DNA of 64,000 nucleotides, from NCBI GenBank assembly GCA_035369845.1, contig DAOOVD010000002.1, positions 62,001 through 126,000 of the forward strand. The letters run 5' to 3'. The stretch comes from DAOOVD01 sp035369845 (lineage in GTDB: Bacteria; Bacillota; Desulfotomaculia; Desulfotomaculales; Pelotomaculaceae). Shown in pieces: positions 34,818-42,847 of this stretch. A program made the position numbers and the translations under genes. The notes below the pieces were generated by a model. The model did not search any database and was not told where the DNA came from. It saw only the letters and a program-made list of their open reading frames with translations. Position 1 is the stretch's first letter. Every line of letters starts with the position of its first letter.

Positions 34818-34918
34818 CAGAATTCACTCCCTCAACACGTTTGAGCGACGAACCCGATTCTATTTAAATTATGGTCAAAATAAGAAAAAGTTATGCCATG
34901 CCGTGATGTATCCGCCCT

Positions 34919-36454
34919 TCAGCGTCTCCTGCCCGGTCCCAGGCGCTTTTTCGCCGGAGCCGCAGCCACCTGCCGGTCGCTGTCCAGCGGTTTCAAAATG
35001 CTCGGCCGGGTATTGCGCACCGGAACCGGGGTCCTCACCACAATTCCGGCCAGCGCCTTCAGGTTAAGCGGCAACAGCGGCCACAGATACGGAATGCCGA
35101 AAGACTTGTTCGATGCCAGAATGACGAAAATCGCCGCAACAGCAATGACGAATCCCGGCAGCCCGTATAGAAAAACCGCGATGAGAAGAACGATGCGGAC
35201 CAGCCGGTTGGCATTGGCCATTTCCACACTCGGAGTCAAAAAGGTGCCGATTGCCGCCACAGCCGTGTACAGGACCACCTCCTGGGCGAACAATCCAACT
35301 CTGGTCGCCAGTTCGCCGATGAGAAGCGCTGCAATTATGCCAGTCGAAGTCGCCAGCGCCGCCGGTGTGTGAATCGTCGCCAGCCTGATCATGTCGATGG
35401 AAATCTCCGCGATGATAAACTGAAACACGAGCGAGACGGAAGTGGGTTTTTGCAAGCCGATGAAAGACAATGCGGGCGGCAGGAGAGCCGGGTTGCTCGC
35501 GAATAAAAACCAGAGAGGTGACAGGAATATGGAAACCAGAATCCCGACGAACCTCACCCAACGCAGGTAAACCCCGACCAGGGGATTTTGCCGGTATTCC
35601 TCGGCATGCTGGAGGTGGTGAAAATATGTGCAGGGAGTGATAATCACGCTGGGAGAAGTGTCCACCAGAATGATCACGTGCCCTTCCAGCAGATGCATGG
35701 CCGCGACATCCGGCCTCTCGGTGTAGCGCACCTTCGGAAACGGGTTCCAGTAAGATCCCGGCGTGATCAGTTCCTCCACCGACTTTTCACCCATCGGTAT
35801 GCCGTCAATTTTGATGTACTGAATTTTTTCTTTTATGCTTTTTACCATTTCCGGGTTGGCTATGTCCTCTATATAGCAGACAACCACGTCGGATTTGGAG
35901 CGGGTTCCGACCTGAAAGTATTCCATCCGCAGCTTCGGGTCCCTCAGCCTTCGCCTGATCAAAGCTGTATTAAAGACGAGAGTTTCCACAAAACCGTCCC
36001 TCGAACCGCGCACCACCCTTTCCAGGTCCGGTTCCTCCGGATTCCTGACCGGATATGTCCTGGCGTCCATAATGATCGCCCTGTCAGAGCCTTCGGCCAT
36101 AATAGCCAGCGGACCGGCGAGCACCTTGTCGACGATGTCCTCAAGATATTCCACCTCTTCAGCCTCGGTATAACCAAGATGTTCGCCGAGCAGTTTCTTT
36201 ATTCCGTCCGGGGACATGTCCAACCGGTCCAGGCCGGTCAGGTTCCGGAGGACCAGCGCAACTAGCTGGTCGCTGGTCAGTCCGTCGACAAAAAGCAGCG
36301 CCACTTTCTTGCCGCCTACGAGCAGTTCCCTGGTCAGAATGTCAAAATTCTTTTTTATTCCGATTACCGCGTCCAGTTGCTCGATGTTTCTGTTTACATC
36401 CCTACTGATGGCGGTCTTCTGGTCTTCCGCTTGTTCTTTTCGTATACCGCACAT
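34919..36454 (-). CDS. spoVAF: Spore membrane protein SpoVAF (GerA family)
   Basis: Spore inner-membrane protein of the GerA/SpoVAF family, 511 residues. The large N-terminal cytoplasmic domain includes GPLAIMAEGSDRAIIMDARTYP (in parts) and RRRLRDPKLRMEYFQVG. Four to five membrane helices occupy about residues 300-450. It lies near sigF, where Bacillus has the whole spoVA operon, but spoVAA-spoVAE are absent here. In Bacillus SpoVAF influences nutrient germination as partner of SpoVAEa/FigP. The Arg/Lys-rich tail ends KKRLGPGRRR. Confidence 0.88.
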   Translation of the reverse strand: MCGIRKEQAEDQKTAISRDVNRNIEQLDAVIGIKKNFDILTRELLVGGKKVALLFVDGLTSDQLVALVLRNLTGLDRLDMSPDGIKKLLGEHLGYTEAEEVEYLEDIVDKVLAGPLAIMAEGSDRAIIMDARTYPVRNPEEPDLERVVRGSRDGFVETLVFNTALIRRRLRDPKLRMEYFQVGTRSKSDVVVCYIEDIANPEMVKSIKEKIQYIKIDGIPMGEKSVEELITPGSYWNPFPKVRYTERPDVAAMHLLEGHVIILVDTSPSVIITPCTYFHHLQHAEEYRQNPLVGVYLRWVRFVGILVSIFLSPLWFLFASNPALLPPALSFIGLQKPTSVSLVFQFIIAEISIDMIRLATIHTPAALATSTGIIAALLIGELATRVGLFAQEVVLYTAVAAIGTFLTPSVEMANANRLVRIVLLIAVFLYGLPGFVIAVAAIFVILASNKSFGIPYLWPLLPLNLKALAGIVVRTPVPVRNTRPSILKPLDSDRQVAAAPAKKRLGPGRRR

Positions 36455-36519
36455 TACAACCGCTCCCGTCCAGAATAACTTTTTCCTTCACATACCCGCG
36501 AAGAACCGTTATATTGAAA

Positions 36520-36538
36520 GGACACCTTGGCGGTGTCC
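36520..36538 (-). terminator. Hairpin between dodecin and spoVAF
   Basis: Perfect stem GGACACC / GGTGTCC with a five-base loop. The T-run is better on the plus strand (CCCCTTTTT) than on the minus strand (TTTC), so direction is uncertain; it follows the dodecin stop by about 70 bases. Confidence 0.5.
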
Positions 36539-36610
36539 CCTTTTTGCCGATAAAACACCTTTAAAAACTTTGCCCGCAACCTGGGGAGAACCGGTACGCC
36601 CCCCGATTTT

Positions 36611-36805
36611 TCAGCCGGTATGCGCTATTTTCACATTCGCCTTGTATTCCACAATTCGACCGTTCTCAACATTGGCCGTAAAGTTGACGACTTCCACCGC
36701 CACAATATTTTTCATCGTTTTCGAGGCTTCCGTAATTGCCGACTGCACGGCGCCTTTCCAACTGTCCGGTGACTCACCTACAAGCTCCGAAACTTTGACG
36801 TGCAT
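36611..36805 (-). CDS. Dodecin-family flavin-binding protein
   Basis: Small protein of 64 residues that normally forms a dodecamer storing riboflavin or flavin nucleotides. VKVSELVGESPDSWKGAVQS, VAVEVVNFTANVENG and YKANVKIAHTG match the beta-alpha-beta-beta dodecin pattern. The start is ATG at 36805, ten bases after GGGGG; an ATG three codons earlier is too close to that site. It sits alone between sigF and spoVAF, not part of the usual sporulation cluster. Confidence 0.88.
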   Translation of the reverse strand: MHVKVSELVGESPDSWKGAVQSAITEASKTMKNIVAVEVVNFTANVENGRIVEYKANVKIAHTG

Positions 36806-36903
36806 TTTCTTCATACCCCCTTGAGTTTTTTCAGTTGTATTATTTTCGGTTGTGCAGCCTTTTATGCAATAATCGCCGCGCCGGTTTAAATATGGAAAAG
36901 ATT

Positions 36904-36924
36904 AAAGAGCGTTGTACGCCCTTT
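36904..36924 (-). terminator. Terminator at the sigF stop codon
   Basis: AAAGGGCG / CGCTCTTT stem (one G-T pair) with loop TACAA, followed by AATCTTTTCC; it overlaps the sigF stop codon. Confidence 0.6.
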
Positions 36925-37711
36925 ACGATTTTCCTTCTTCCATCAGTTTTTTCAGCTTTTTCAGCGCTTGCCTCTCCAAACGGGATACCTGGACCTGCGA
37001 CAAACCCAGTTTCCTGGCGATATCCGACTGAGTTTTGTCCTCGAAAAACCTCCAGGTCAAGATCAGTCTGTCTCTTTCCGGTAAATCGTCCAAAAGCTCC
37101 TTTACGGAAATTCTTTCGAGCCACGGAGTTTCTCCCGTTTCTTCACCCTTGAGCTGATCCAGCAGATATATGGGATCGCCGTCATCCTGGTGAAGTGTTT
37201 CGTAAATGGATGTGGGAGCCTGGGCGGCTTCCATGGCGTTTACAACTTCCTCCCTTGAAAGGCCCAGCTCGCCGGCCACCTCCCCCACCGACGGCTCCCT
37301 TCCCAGCCTGGCCGTCAACAAGTCGCGCACCTGCTGCACCCTGTAAGCAGTTTCCTTCATCGAACGGCTTACCTTGACAGGGTTGTCGTCCCTGAGAAAC
37401 CTCCTGATCTCTCCTACGATCATGGGTACGGCATAGGTGGAAAACCTGACGTTGTAAGCGGTATCAAACTTGTCAATTGCCTTCATCAGGCCGATACAGC
37501 CGATTTGAAAGAGGTCTTCAAGTTCGTAACCGCGGTTTGAAAAACGTTTAACAAGGTTGAACACAAGTTTCAAGTTGCAGTTGACCAGCTTCTCCCTGGC
37601 GAATTTGTCTCCGGCTTTGGCCTTGACAAGCAGATCCCTCATTTCCTGGTCTTTCAGGAGCGGAAAGCGGGGCAGGTTCATATCGGCCAACCTGCTGCTC
37701 ATTTTTTTCAT
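36923..37711 (-). CDS. sigF: Sporulation sigma factor SigF
   Basis: Forespore-specific sigma factor, 262 residues. Region 2 contains NLKLVFNLVKRFSNRGYELEDLFQIG (parts) and IDKFDTAYNVRFSTYAVP. Region 3 has GEIRRFLRDDNPVKVSRS, and region 4 has the helix-turn-helix TQSDIARKLGLSQVQVSRLE. It is the last gene of spoIIAA-spoIIAB-sigF, with seven bases to spoIIAB. Known regulation: held inactive by SpoIIAB until SpoIIAA is dephosphorylated in the forespore. Confidence 0.97.
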   Translation of the reverse strand: MKKMSSRLADMNLPRFPLLKDQEMRDLLVKAKAGDKFAREKLVNCNLKLVFNLVKRFSNRGYELEDLFQIGCIGLMKAIDKFDTAYNVRFSTYAVPMIVGEIRRFLRDDNPVKVSRSMKETAYRVQQVRDLLTARLGREPSVGEVAGELGLSREEVVNAMEAAQAPTSIYETLHQDDGDPIYLLDQLKGEETGETPWLERISVKELLDDLPERDRLILTWRFFEDKTQSDIARKLGLSQVQVSRLERQALKKLKKLMEEGKS

Positions 37712-37718
37712 CTCCTGC

Positions 37719-38180
37719 TTATTGCTCCGGGTTTGTGCGCGCCATACCGGCGCCCAGTTTCTTAACCATGGTCACCACGGTACCCTGGTCCGGCGCCGTT
37801 TTAACGTCCAAGCTGTCCATAAACGACTGCATGAAAACAAACCCGAGCCCCAGACGATCCGCATCGGTGGAAAAAGCGGGCTGCAACGCCGCGTCGACGT
37901 TCTCGATGCCCTTTCCCCCGTCCTCCACTCTTATTTCAACAGAATCAGCGGTCAGAGCGGCATGGATCTTAACAAACCGATTAGTTGCATTCCCGTATCC
38001 GTGCACAATGGAATTGCTCACCGCCTCCGATACCGCAACTTTTATCTCCTCCAGTTCCGCAAGCGTGAAGTCGAGCTGGGATGCGAACGCCGCCACGGCC
38101 ACCCTTGCGAAGGCCACGTTCGACGGCACGCTCAAAAACTCCAGTTTCATCTCGTTGCTGTAACGCTTCTTCCGCCGCAT
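37719..38180 (-). CDS. spoIIAB: Anti-sigma F factor / serine kinase SpoIIAB
   Basis: GHKL-fold kinase of 153 residues that binds SigF or phosphorylates SpoIIAA. It has NEMKLEFLSVPSNVAFARV at the start, the N-box EIKVAVSEAVSNSIVHGY near residue 45, VEDGGKGIENVD (G1 box) and RLGLGFVFMQSFMD (G2 box). It lies between spoIIAA and sigF as in all spore formers. An internal Met at residue 11 is a possible alternative start. Confidence 0.96.
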   Translation of the reverse strand: MRRKKRYSNEMKLEFLSVPSNVAFARVAVAAFASQLDFTLAELEEIKVAVSEAVSNSIVHGYGNATNRFVKIHAALTADSVEIRVEDGGKGIENVDAALQPAFSTDADRLGLGFVFMQSFMDSLDVKTAPDQGTVVTMVKKLGAGMARTNPEQ

Positions 38181-38191
38181 CCTTCCACCCC

Positions 38192-38533
38192 CTACCCGAT
38201 TTTGGCCAGTGCCTCGTTTTCACTGGGAAACTCTTCCATAATACGGAGCAACCCGGAGATTTCCAGAATTTTTCTCACCTGGGGCTGGGGAGATACGATG
38301 TACACCTTGCCCCCGTTTTTCGTGATTTTCCTGTATCGGCCCAGAATGACGCCGAGCCCGGTGCTGTCCACAAAAGACAGCTTGTTCAGATTATAAAGCA
38401 GGTTCCTGGCATTATGGATGCGCAACGCTTCCTCAACGGCGCTCCTGAAGTAATCGGCTGCGCCCAGATCCAGTTCCCCGCTCGGCCTGACTATCAAGGT
38501 TTCCTGCTTTAACTCAAAATCCATTACCAGCAC
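38192..38533 (-). CDS. spoIIAA: Anti-anti-sigma F factor SpoIIAA
   Basis: STAS-domain protein of 113 residues that releases SigF from SpoIIAB. The phosphorylated Ser lies in LSFVDSTGLGVILGRY near residue 59. GTG start at 38533, five bases after AGGAGGG. First gene of the spoIIA operon, served by the promoter at 38571-38599. In Bacillus dacF can be read into this operon; the weak hairpin at 38608-38637 may limit that here. Confidence 0.95.
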   Translation of the reverse strand: MLVMDFELKQETLIVRPSGELDLGAADYFRSAVEEALRIHNARNLLYNLNKLSFVDSTGLGVILGRYRKITKNGGKVYIVSPQPQVRKILEISGLLRIMEEFPSENEALAKIG

Positions 38534-38570
38534 GGGAACCCTCCTAACTTATTAATTTTTCTACTGCTAA

Positions 38571-38599
38571 ATCTTACCAGAATTATTTTCAAAAGGCAA
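38571..38599 (-). promoter_or_regulatory. SigA-like promoter upstream of spoIIAA
   Basis: TTGCCT (38594-38599), 17-base spacer, TAAGAT (38571-38576) on the minus strand. A SigH promoter would be expected by analogy with Bacillus; no good SigH match was seen. Confidence 0.45.
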
Positions 38600-38607
38600 G
38601 CAACAGC

Positions 38608-38637
38608 AAAAGCGGGCCTTTTGAAGACTCGCTTTTG
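38608..38637 (-). terminator. Weak terminator-like hairpin after dacF
   Basis: AAAAGCG / CGCTTTT arms with a mismatched loop, 50-80 bases past the dacF stop. The T-run is part of the stem only. Confidence 0.35.
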
Positions 38638-38686
38638 ACAAGGAGCGAATAACGGTTGGATTTTCCAGCTTTTTTACCGGAGTTGC

Positions 38687-39871
38687 TTAGTAAACGCTGT
38701 CGATCACCTTCCTGATCTGCTGCAGCACAGTCAACCGCTGCACGTCGTTTTTAGCTACGAGTTTCACTCTCAATACTTCCCCGCCGTTTTTGGTCACAAT
38801 ATACGAACCGAGTTCCTGCCCTTTCCGCACCGGGGCTTCGACATAAGCGGGAAGTTCCACCCTCGACTCGATCCCCTTGTCGTCCCCCCTGGCGACCACC
38901 ACCGCAACTTTGCCGTCGGCTACAGCCTCCACGCTGCCGGACTTTCCTTTGGCCACCGTAACATTACCGGCGACGGCGCCCTCGTCGGCAATTTTTACTG
39001 CCTTGTACCGGGCGAAACCGTAGTCGTAAAGCTTCGTGGACTCTCTGAAGTGGCTGCCCGGCTCCGCCGTCCCGAGAACCACACAGATCAGCCGCAAGCC
39101 GTTTCTCTCCGCTGAAGAGGCGAGGCAGTACTTGGCCGCCTCGGTCCAGCCGGTTTTGCCCGTATCCGCGCCGTCGTACCACCAGAGGAGCTTGTTGGTG
39201 TTCCACAGCTTGAATTTGCCGCCCCTCAAATCATACTCCTTCATTGCGGAAATCTTTCTGAAAAGCGGGCTTTTCAAACCCTCTTTGACGATAACCGCCA
39301 TGTCGCGCGCGCTGGTATAATGATTATCCGCAGTAAGCCCGTGGCAGTTTACAAAGTGAGTATTCACAAGTCCAAGCGCGGCGGCTTTGTCGTTCATTGC
39401 CTGTACGAACGCCTCCTCGCTGCCCGATATGTATTCGGCCACCGCAACACTCGCGTCGTTTGCAGACTGCAGCCCGATCGCCAGAAGCAGGTCCCACAGG
39501 CTCATCTCCTCGCCCGGTTCCAGATAAATCTGCGATCCCCCCATCTCCCAGGCGTTCTCGCTTGTCACAACCCTGTCCGAAAGCTTGAACCTGCCCTGAT
39601 CCACCGCCTCCGTCGCCAGCAAGAGCGTCATCAGCTTGGTTACGCTTGCCATCGGCAGTCGCTTGTCCGGTTCCTTTTCGTAGATAACCAGATTTGTCGC
39701 GGGTTCCAAGAGCACCGCGGCCTCGGCCGTCGTTTCAAGAGAGGCAGCGCTCTCCCCGGCCGGTTTTTGCGGCTTGGTGGTTTCCCGCACCGCCCACGCG
39801 CTGTTTGCAGCCGGCGCCAACGTCAAAAAAAATAACAAAATCAGTGCCGACGTTTTTTTAATCAACGGCAT
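38687..39871 (-). CDS. dacF: D-alanyl-D-alanine carboxypeptidase DacF (penicillin-binding protein)
   Basis: Secreted serine peptidase trimming peptidoglycan side chains, 394 residues from the ATG at 39871 just after AAGGGGGG. A signal peptide is obvious (KKTSALILLFFLTLAPAANS, cleavage near AWA). Active-site motifs are MASVTKLMT (SxxK), QSANDASVAVAEY (SxN) and DTGKTGWTEAA (KTG). The C-terminal beta domain ends the protein. It lies upstream of spoIIAA as in Bacillus, where DacF acts on spore cortex cross-linking. Confidence 0.94.
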   Translation of the reverse strand: MPLIKKTSALILLFFLTLAPAANSAWAVRETTKPQKPAGESAASLETTAEAAVLLEPATNLVIYEKEPDKRLPMASVTKLMTLLLATEAVDQGRFKLSDRVVTSENAWEMGGSQIYLEPGEEMSLWDLLLAIGLQSANDASVAVAEYISGSEEAFVQAMNDKAAALGLVNTHFVNCHGLTADNHYTSARDMAVIVKEGLKSPLFRKISAMKEYDLRGGKFKLWNTNKLLWWYDGADTGKTGWTEAAKYCLASSAERNGLRLICVVLGTAEPGSHFRESTKLYDYGFARYKAVKIADEGAVAGNVTVAKGKSGSVEAVADGKVAVVVARGDDKGIESRVELPAYVEAPVRKGQELGSYIVTKNGGEVLRVKLVAKNDVQRLTVLQQIRKVIDSVY

Positions 39872-39973
39872 TCCCCCCTTATTAAATGTCAACTTTTATT
39901 ATGCTACCCCGGGACAAAGTTATGCGCGGCCCGGCAGCGCCGAAATTTATTTTTAATCAATCTGCCAATCACC

Positions 39974-40002
39974 TTTAAAATAACTTTCAAAAAAAATATA
40001 AT
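39974..40002 (+). promoter_or_regulatory. Promoter for the 4-hydroxybutyryl-CoA dehydratase-family gene
   Basis: Plus-strand TTTAAA (39974-39979), 17-base spacer, perfect TATAAT (39997-40002) in a very AT-rich stretch; start expected near 40009. Confidence 0.6.
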
Positions 40003-40047
40003 TAATTAACAATATTTTTGAAGAAAACTACCGGGGGTGCTGCCTTA

Positions 40048-41490
40048 ATGAAAACCGCCAGGGAATACCTTGAGAGCATGAGCGCGTTAGACCCGAAAAT
40101 ATATCTTGGCGGCAGGAGGGTTAGCCTTCACCAGGACCCGACCGCTTCCACCGTTCTCCGTGCGAACGCGCGCGTATATGAACTTTCACAAGAGCCTGAA
40201 TACATTGATACGATGACTGTCATTTCACCTTTCACCGGGGACAGGGTGAGCAGAAATCTGCACATTGCGTCAAGCGTCAACGATCTGGAAAAAAGGGCCG
40301 AGATGGCTACTCTGACCAGCCAGATGCTCGGAACTTGCAATTACCGCTGCGTGGGGGCGGACGTGCTGAATGCCCTGGCCGGGATCACCTGGGAAATGGA
40401 CCGTGAGCTCGGTACGGAATATCACAGACGGTTTATCAAACACCTCAAACACCTCCAGGAAAACGACCTGGCGGTGAGCGGCGCGGTAACCGACGCCAAA
40501 GGAGACCGCGGCAAGCGTCCCGGCCAGCAGGAAGACCCGGACGTGTACGTCCACGTGGCCGAAAAAAAGCCGGACGGAATCGTTGTGCGCGGCGCCAAGG
40601 TCAGCCAGAGCGGCGCCGTCGGCGCCCATGAAACCATCGTCATCCCCACCATGGGCCTTCGCCCCGGCGAGGAGGATTTCGCCGTGGCCTTTGCCGTCCC
40701 CAACGGCGCGGGGCGCCTTACCTACATCTGCCAGTACACGCCCTTCACCGCCGAGAGGGAACTGGCGCCCGACGTGAAATACCTCGGCAACCCCCTTTAC
40801 GGCCAGCGGGAAACCTGCATCATGGTATTCGACAACGTCTTCATTCCCTGGGAGCATGTCTTCATGTGCGGCGAGGTCCAGTACGCCGGCCGCCTCATCG
40901 CCCGCTTCGCCAAAACCCACCGGATGAACTGCGGTGGCGCCTGCAAGGTCGGCTTCGCCGACCTGATCATCGGGGCGGCCCAGCTTGCCGCTGAATACTC
41001 GGGCGTTCAGAAAGCGTCGCACATAGTAGACAAAATAACCGAAATGATCCGGATCAGCGAGACGGCCCGGGCCTGCACCATCGCGGCGGCGCTCAAAGGG
41101 CGCGAGGAGCCGGCGGGCTCCGGCTTTTACCAGCCCGACGACGTCTTCGGAAACGCGGCCAAGCTTACCATCGCCGACGGCTTTTGGGAAATCATGAAAT
41201 GGGCGGGCGACATCGGCGGCGGGATGGCGGTGACCATGCCTTCCGAAATGGAACTGGAAAACCCGGACACGGCCGTTTACGTCCGCAAGTTCATGAAAGC
41301 TTCGGCGCCGGCGGAAGACAGGCTCAGGATCGCCAAATTCATTCAGAACTGGTGCGCCGGCCTGCACGGCGCGGGAACATGGCACGGCGCCGGATCCCCA
41401 ATGGCGCAGAAAATGGCCTTGTACGCCCTTACCGATCTCGAAAAGAAAAAAACCCTGGCCAAAAACTTGGCCGGGCTGAAAGAGAAATGA
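40048..41490 (+). CDS. 4-hydroxybutyryl-CoA dehydratase/vinylacetyl-CoA isomerase family flavoprotein
   Basis: FAD and [4Fe-4S] enzyme of the 4-HBCD/HpaB family, 480 residues from the ATG at 40048 behind GGGGG (an upstream TTG at 40018 has no such site). Cluster ligands by comparison with the Clostridium aminobutyricum enzyme: Cys97 and Cys101 (GTCNYRCVG) and His291/Cys299 (THRMNCGGACKVG). The His-Cys spacing is one residue longer than the H-x6-C I recall for that enzyme. It dehydrates 4-hydroxybutyryl-CoA to crotonyl-CoA if true to family, but a different acyl-CoA or aromatic substrate is possible. Only large plus-strand gene in the window, with its own promoter, inside an accessory island. 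Confidence 0.85.
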   Translation: MKTAREYLESMSALDPKIYLGGRRVSLHQDPTASTVLRANARVYELSQEPEYIDTMTVISPFTGDRVSRNLHIASSVNDLEKRAEMATLTSQMLGTCNYRCVGADVLNALAGITWEMDRELGTEYHRRFIKHLKHLQENDLAVSGAVTDAKGDRGKRPGQQEDPDVYVHVAEKKPDGIVVRGAKVSQSGAVGAHETIVIPTMGLRPGEEDFAVAFAVPNGAGRLTYICQYTPFTAERELAPDVKYLGNPLYGQRETCIMVFDNVFIPWEHVFMCGEVQYAGRLIARFAKTHRMNCGGACKVGFADLIIGAAQLAAEYSGVQKASHIVDKITEMIRISETARACTIAAALKGREEPAGSGFYQPDDVFGNAAKLTIADGFWEIMKWAGDIGGGMAVTMPSEMELENPDTAVYVRKFMKASAPAEDRLRIAKFIQNWCAGLHGAGTWHGAGSPMAQKMALYALTDLEKKKTLAKNLAGLKEK

Positions 41491-41519
41491 TATCAACAGG
41501 CAATTGTCGCTGCATCCGC

Positions 41520-41888
41520 CTACTTCCTGTATCTATCCAGATAACCCTTGAGCGCCGCCTTGAAAAGCGGTCCGTGATTGGGTATTTTCAAGTGCAGCAA
41601 CTCGTGCACGATCACCTCGGCGCGAAAAGCCGCCGGCTGGCACAGCAAAGCCTGGTCGAAGGTCAGCCGGCCCTTGCTGGAGCAACTGGCCCATTTGCGT
41701 TTCATGGCCCGCAGGTGCACCTGTTTCGGCTCCACGCCGATCCGGCCGGCCCAGGCGGACACTTCGGCCCGGAAGACCGCTTCCGGGACGGCATCCCCCA
41801 GCATATCCGGCGGCGCCAGCGCCAGCGCCGGCTCATGGCGAAGGTCGTTGCGCTTTTTGAAACGCCTTCCTTTCCCCTTCCGGCTCAT
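41520..41888 (-). CDS. YgjP-type metallopeptidase (DUF45), restriction-system associated
   Basis: Protein of 122 residues with the zinc peptidase motif FRAEVIVHELLHLKIPNHG (HELLH with downstream NHG) near residue 92, and RKWASCSSKGRLTFD before it. These are the marks of PF01863 (YgjP/DUF45), often encoded beside type I restriction genes. Its role there is unknown. It is the last gene of the degenerate hsd cluster and ends 29 bases from the convergent dehydratase gene. Shorter than the 230-residue family norm, so possibly only the C-terminal half. Confidence 0.8.
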   Translation of the reverse strand: MSRKGKGRRFKKRNDLRHEPALALAPPDMLGDAVPEAVFRAEVSAWAGRIGVEPKQVHLRAMKRKWASCSSKGRLTFDQALLCQPAAFRAEVIVHELLHLKIPNHGPLFKAALKGYLDRYRK

Positions 41889-42230
41889 CGCCCAGCCCCC
41901 TTTAAAAGGTTTAAGATCTGGTCCACCAGGGTTTTTATTTCCTTTACGGCTGCTGGTTTGAGGTTCTTATACAACTCCCGGCGGATCTGCCGCTCCTGGG
42001 TTTCGCTGTTCTTCCAATAAGGATACTGCTCAAAGGCGCGGGCCATATTCCGGGCAGCCGTATCTGCGCCCTTAACCTTTTGCCGCTTTAAAAGCCAGTA
42101 AACGGCGTAGGGTTCCGGCGCCATCATTTTCTCTTCCCGCTCTTTTTCCGCCGTTATCAATTAATTCCTGCAGCCGCCTTAAAGCCTCCTGCGCGCTGAG
42201 CTGCCGCTCCTGGTAAGCCTGCATAAACAA
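41885..42230 (-). pseudogene. hsdR: C-terminal remnant of type I restriction subunit HsdR, frameshifted
   Basis: Two overlapping frames together match the C-terminal helical domain of HsdR. The upstream frame reads QAYQERQLSAQEALRRLQEL and the downstream frame continues ITAEKEREEKM, PYAVYWLLKRQKVKGADTA, YPYWKNSETQERQIRREL. They are joined by a frameshift at about 42155-42165. The ATPase and nuclease domains are missing. The remnant is fused to the start of hsdS near 42215-42230, so a deletion removed the 3' part of hsdS and most of hsdR. The comparison with HsdR is from memory of the family. Confidence 0.75.
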
Positions 42231-42546
42231 CCGAACGTCCGATTTGTGGCTCACTATTTATATGGCTAAATAGAATATCACCAAACCTTAATCTGAATTT
42301 CTCGACTTCAGCGGGAGTTAGGCTGTCTATAAATCCTACCTTATTCGGATTGATTCGATCTTCTGATATGGTCTCGATTCGCGTAAGTTGATATCCAGTT
42401 TTCGAAGTGGCATTTTGCCTTTTGGAAATTCCGTTAGGCATTAACGAAAGGCAGTCCTTCAGTCGCACTACCTTCCAATCCTCCGGCAGCACCCCAATCT
42501 CTGTCTCCTTATACCCCTCCATCACGTCACCTGTTTCCTTGCCCAT
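42215..42546 (-). pseudogene. hsdS: N-terminal fragment of type I specificity subunit HsdS
   Basis: Begins with a good ribosome-binding site (GGGGG, seven bases before ATG at 42546). The first about 108 residues match the first half of an HsdS target-recognition domain: IGVLPEDWKVVRLKDCLSL, FRLRFGDILFSHINSEP and IGRSVVYAG. After that the frame runs into HsdR-derived DNA and ends at 42157. Full HsdS proteins are about 400 residues with two recognition domains; no second domain is present. The fragment cannot give a normal specificity subunit. Confidence 0.8.
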
Positions 42547-42608
42547 TCAACCACCCCCAAAACAAACCTGTCCGCATAGCCCGGTTTTCACTCCTTTAAG
42601 GCCGCTAA

Positions 42609-42800
42609 TCAGAATAGCTCCTTTACCAGTTTCTTCTTGTCTATACTCAGATAAGCGGATACATAGAACAATCGTCTACCCTTCAGTAAATATTGAATAA
42701 CCCAAACCTCTGGCAGTATAGCCGCCTTCAGGATCTTCCTCCACCAAAAAGATGATTCCCGGTTTTTCATTTTACAAAATACCTTTCTTCTTAAATCCAT
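42609..42800 (-). CDS. Small hypothetical protein between hsdM and hsdS remnant
   Basis: Frame of 63 codons (begins MDLRRKVFCKMKNRESSFWW, ends DKKKLVKELF), basic and with a short hydrophobic middle (AAILPEVWVIQYLL). No family recognised. It lies 47 bases after hsdM, AT-richer than neighbours. Could be a real accessory gene or chance. Confidence 0.3.
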   Translation of the reverse strand: MDLRRKVFCKMKNRESSFWWRKILKAAILPEVWVIQYLLKGRRLFYVSAYLSIDKKKLVKELF

Positions 42801-42847
42801 ATATTCCTTAAAATATTACAACCTTTACCTGTTAGTTAACTGGTCAC

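Noticed and set aside
40270..41496. Open frame of 408 codons antisense to the dehydratase gene
   Set aside because: It is a mirror frame produced by high third-position GC in the real gene; no ribosome-binding site, and the composition (Gly/Arg/His/Phe rich) matches no family.
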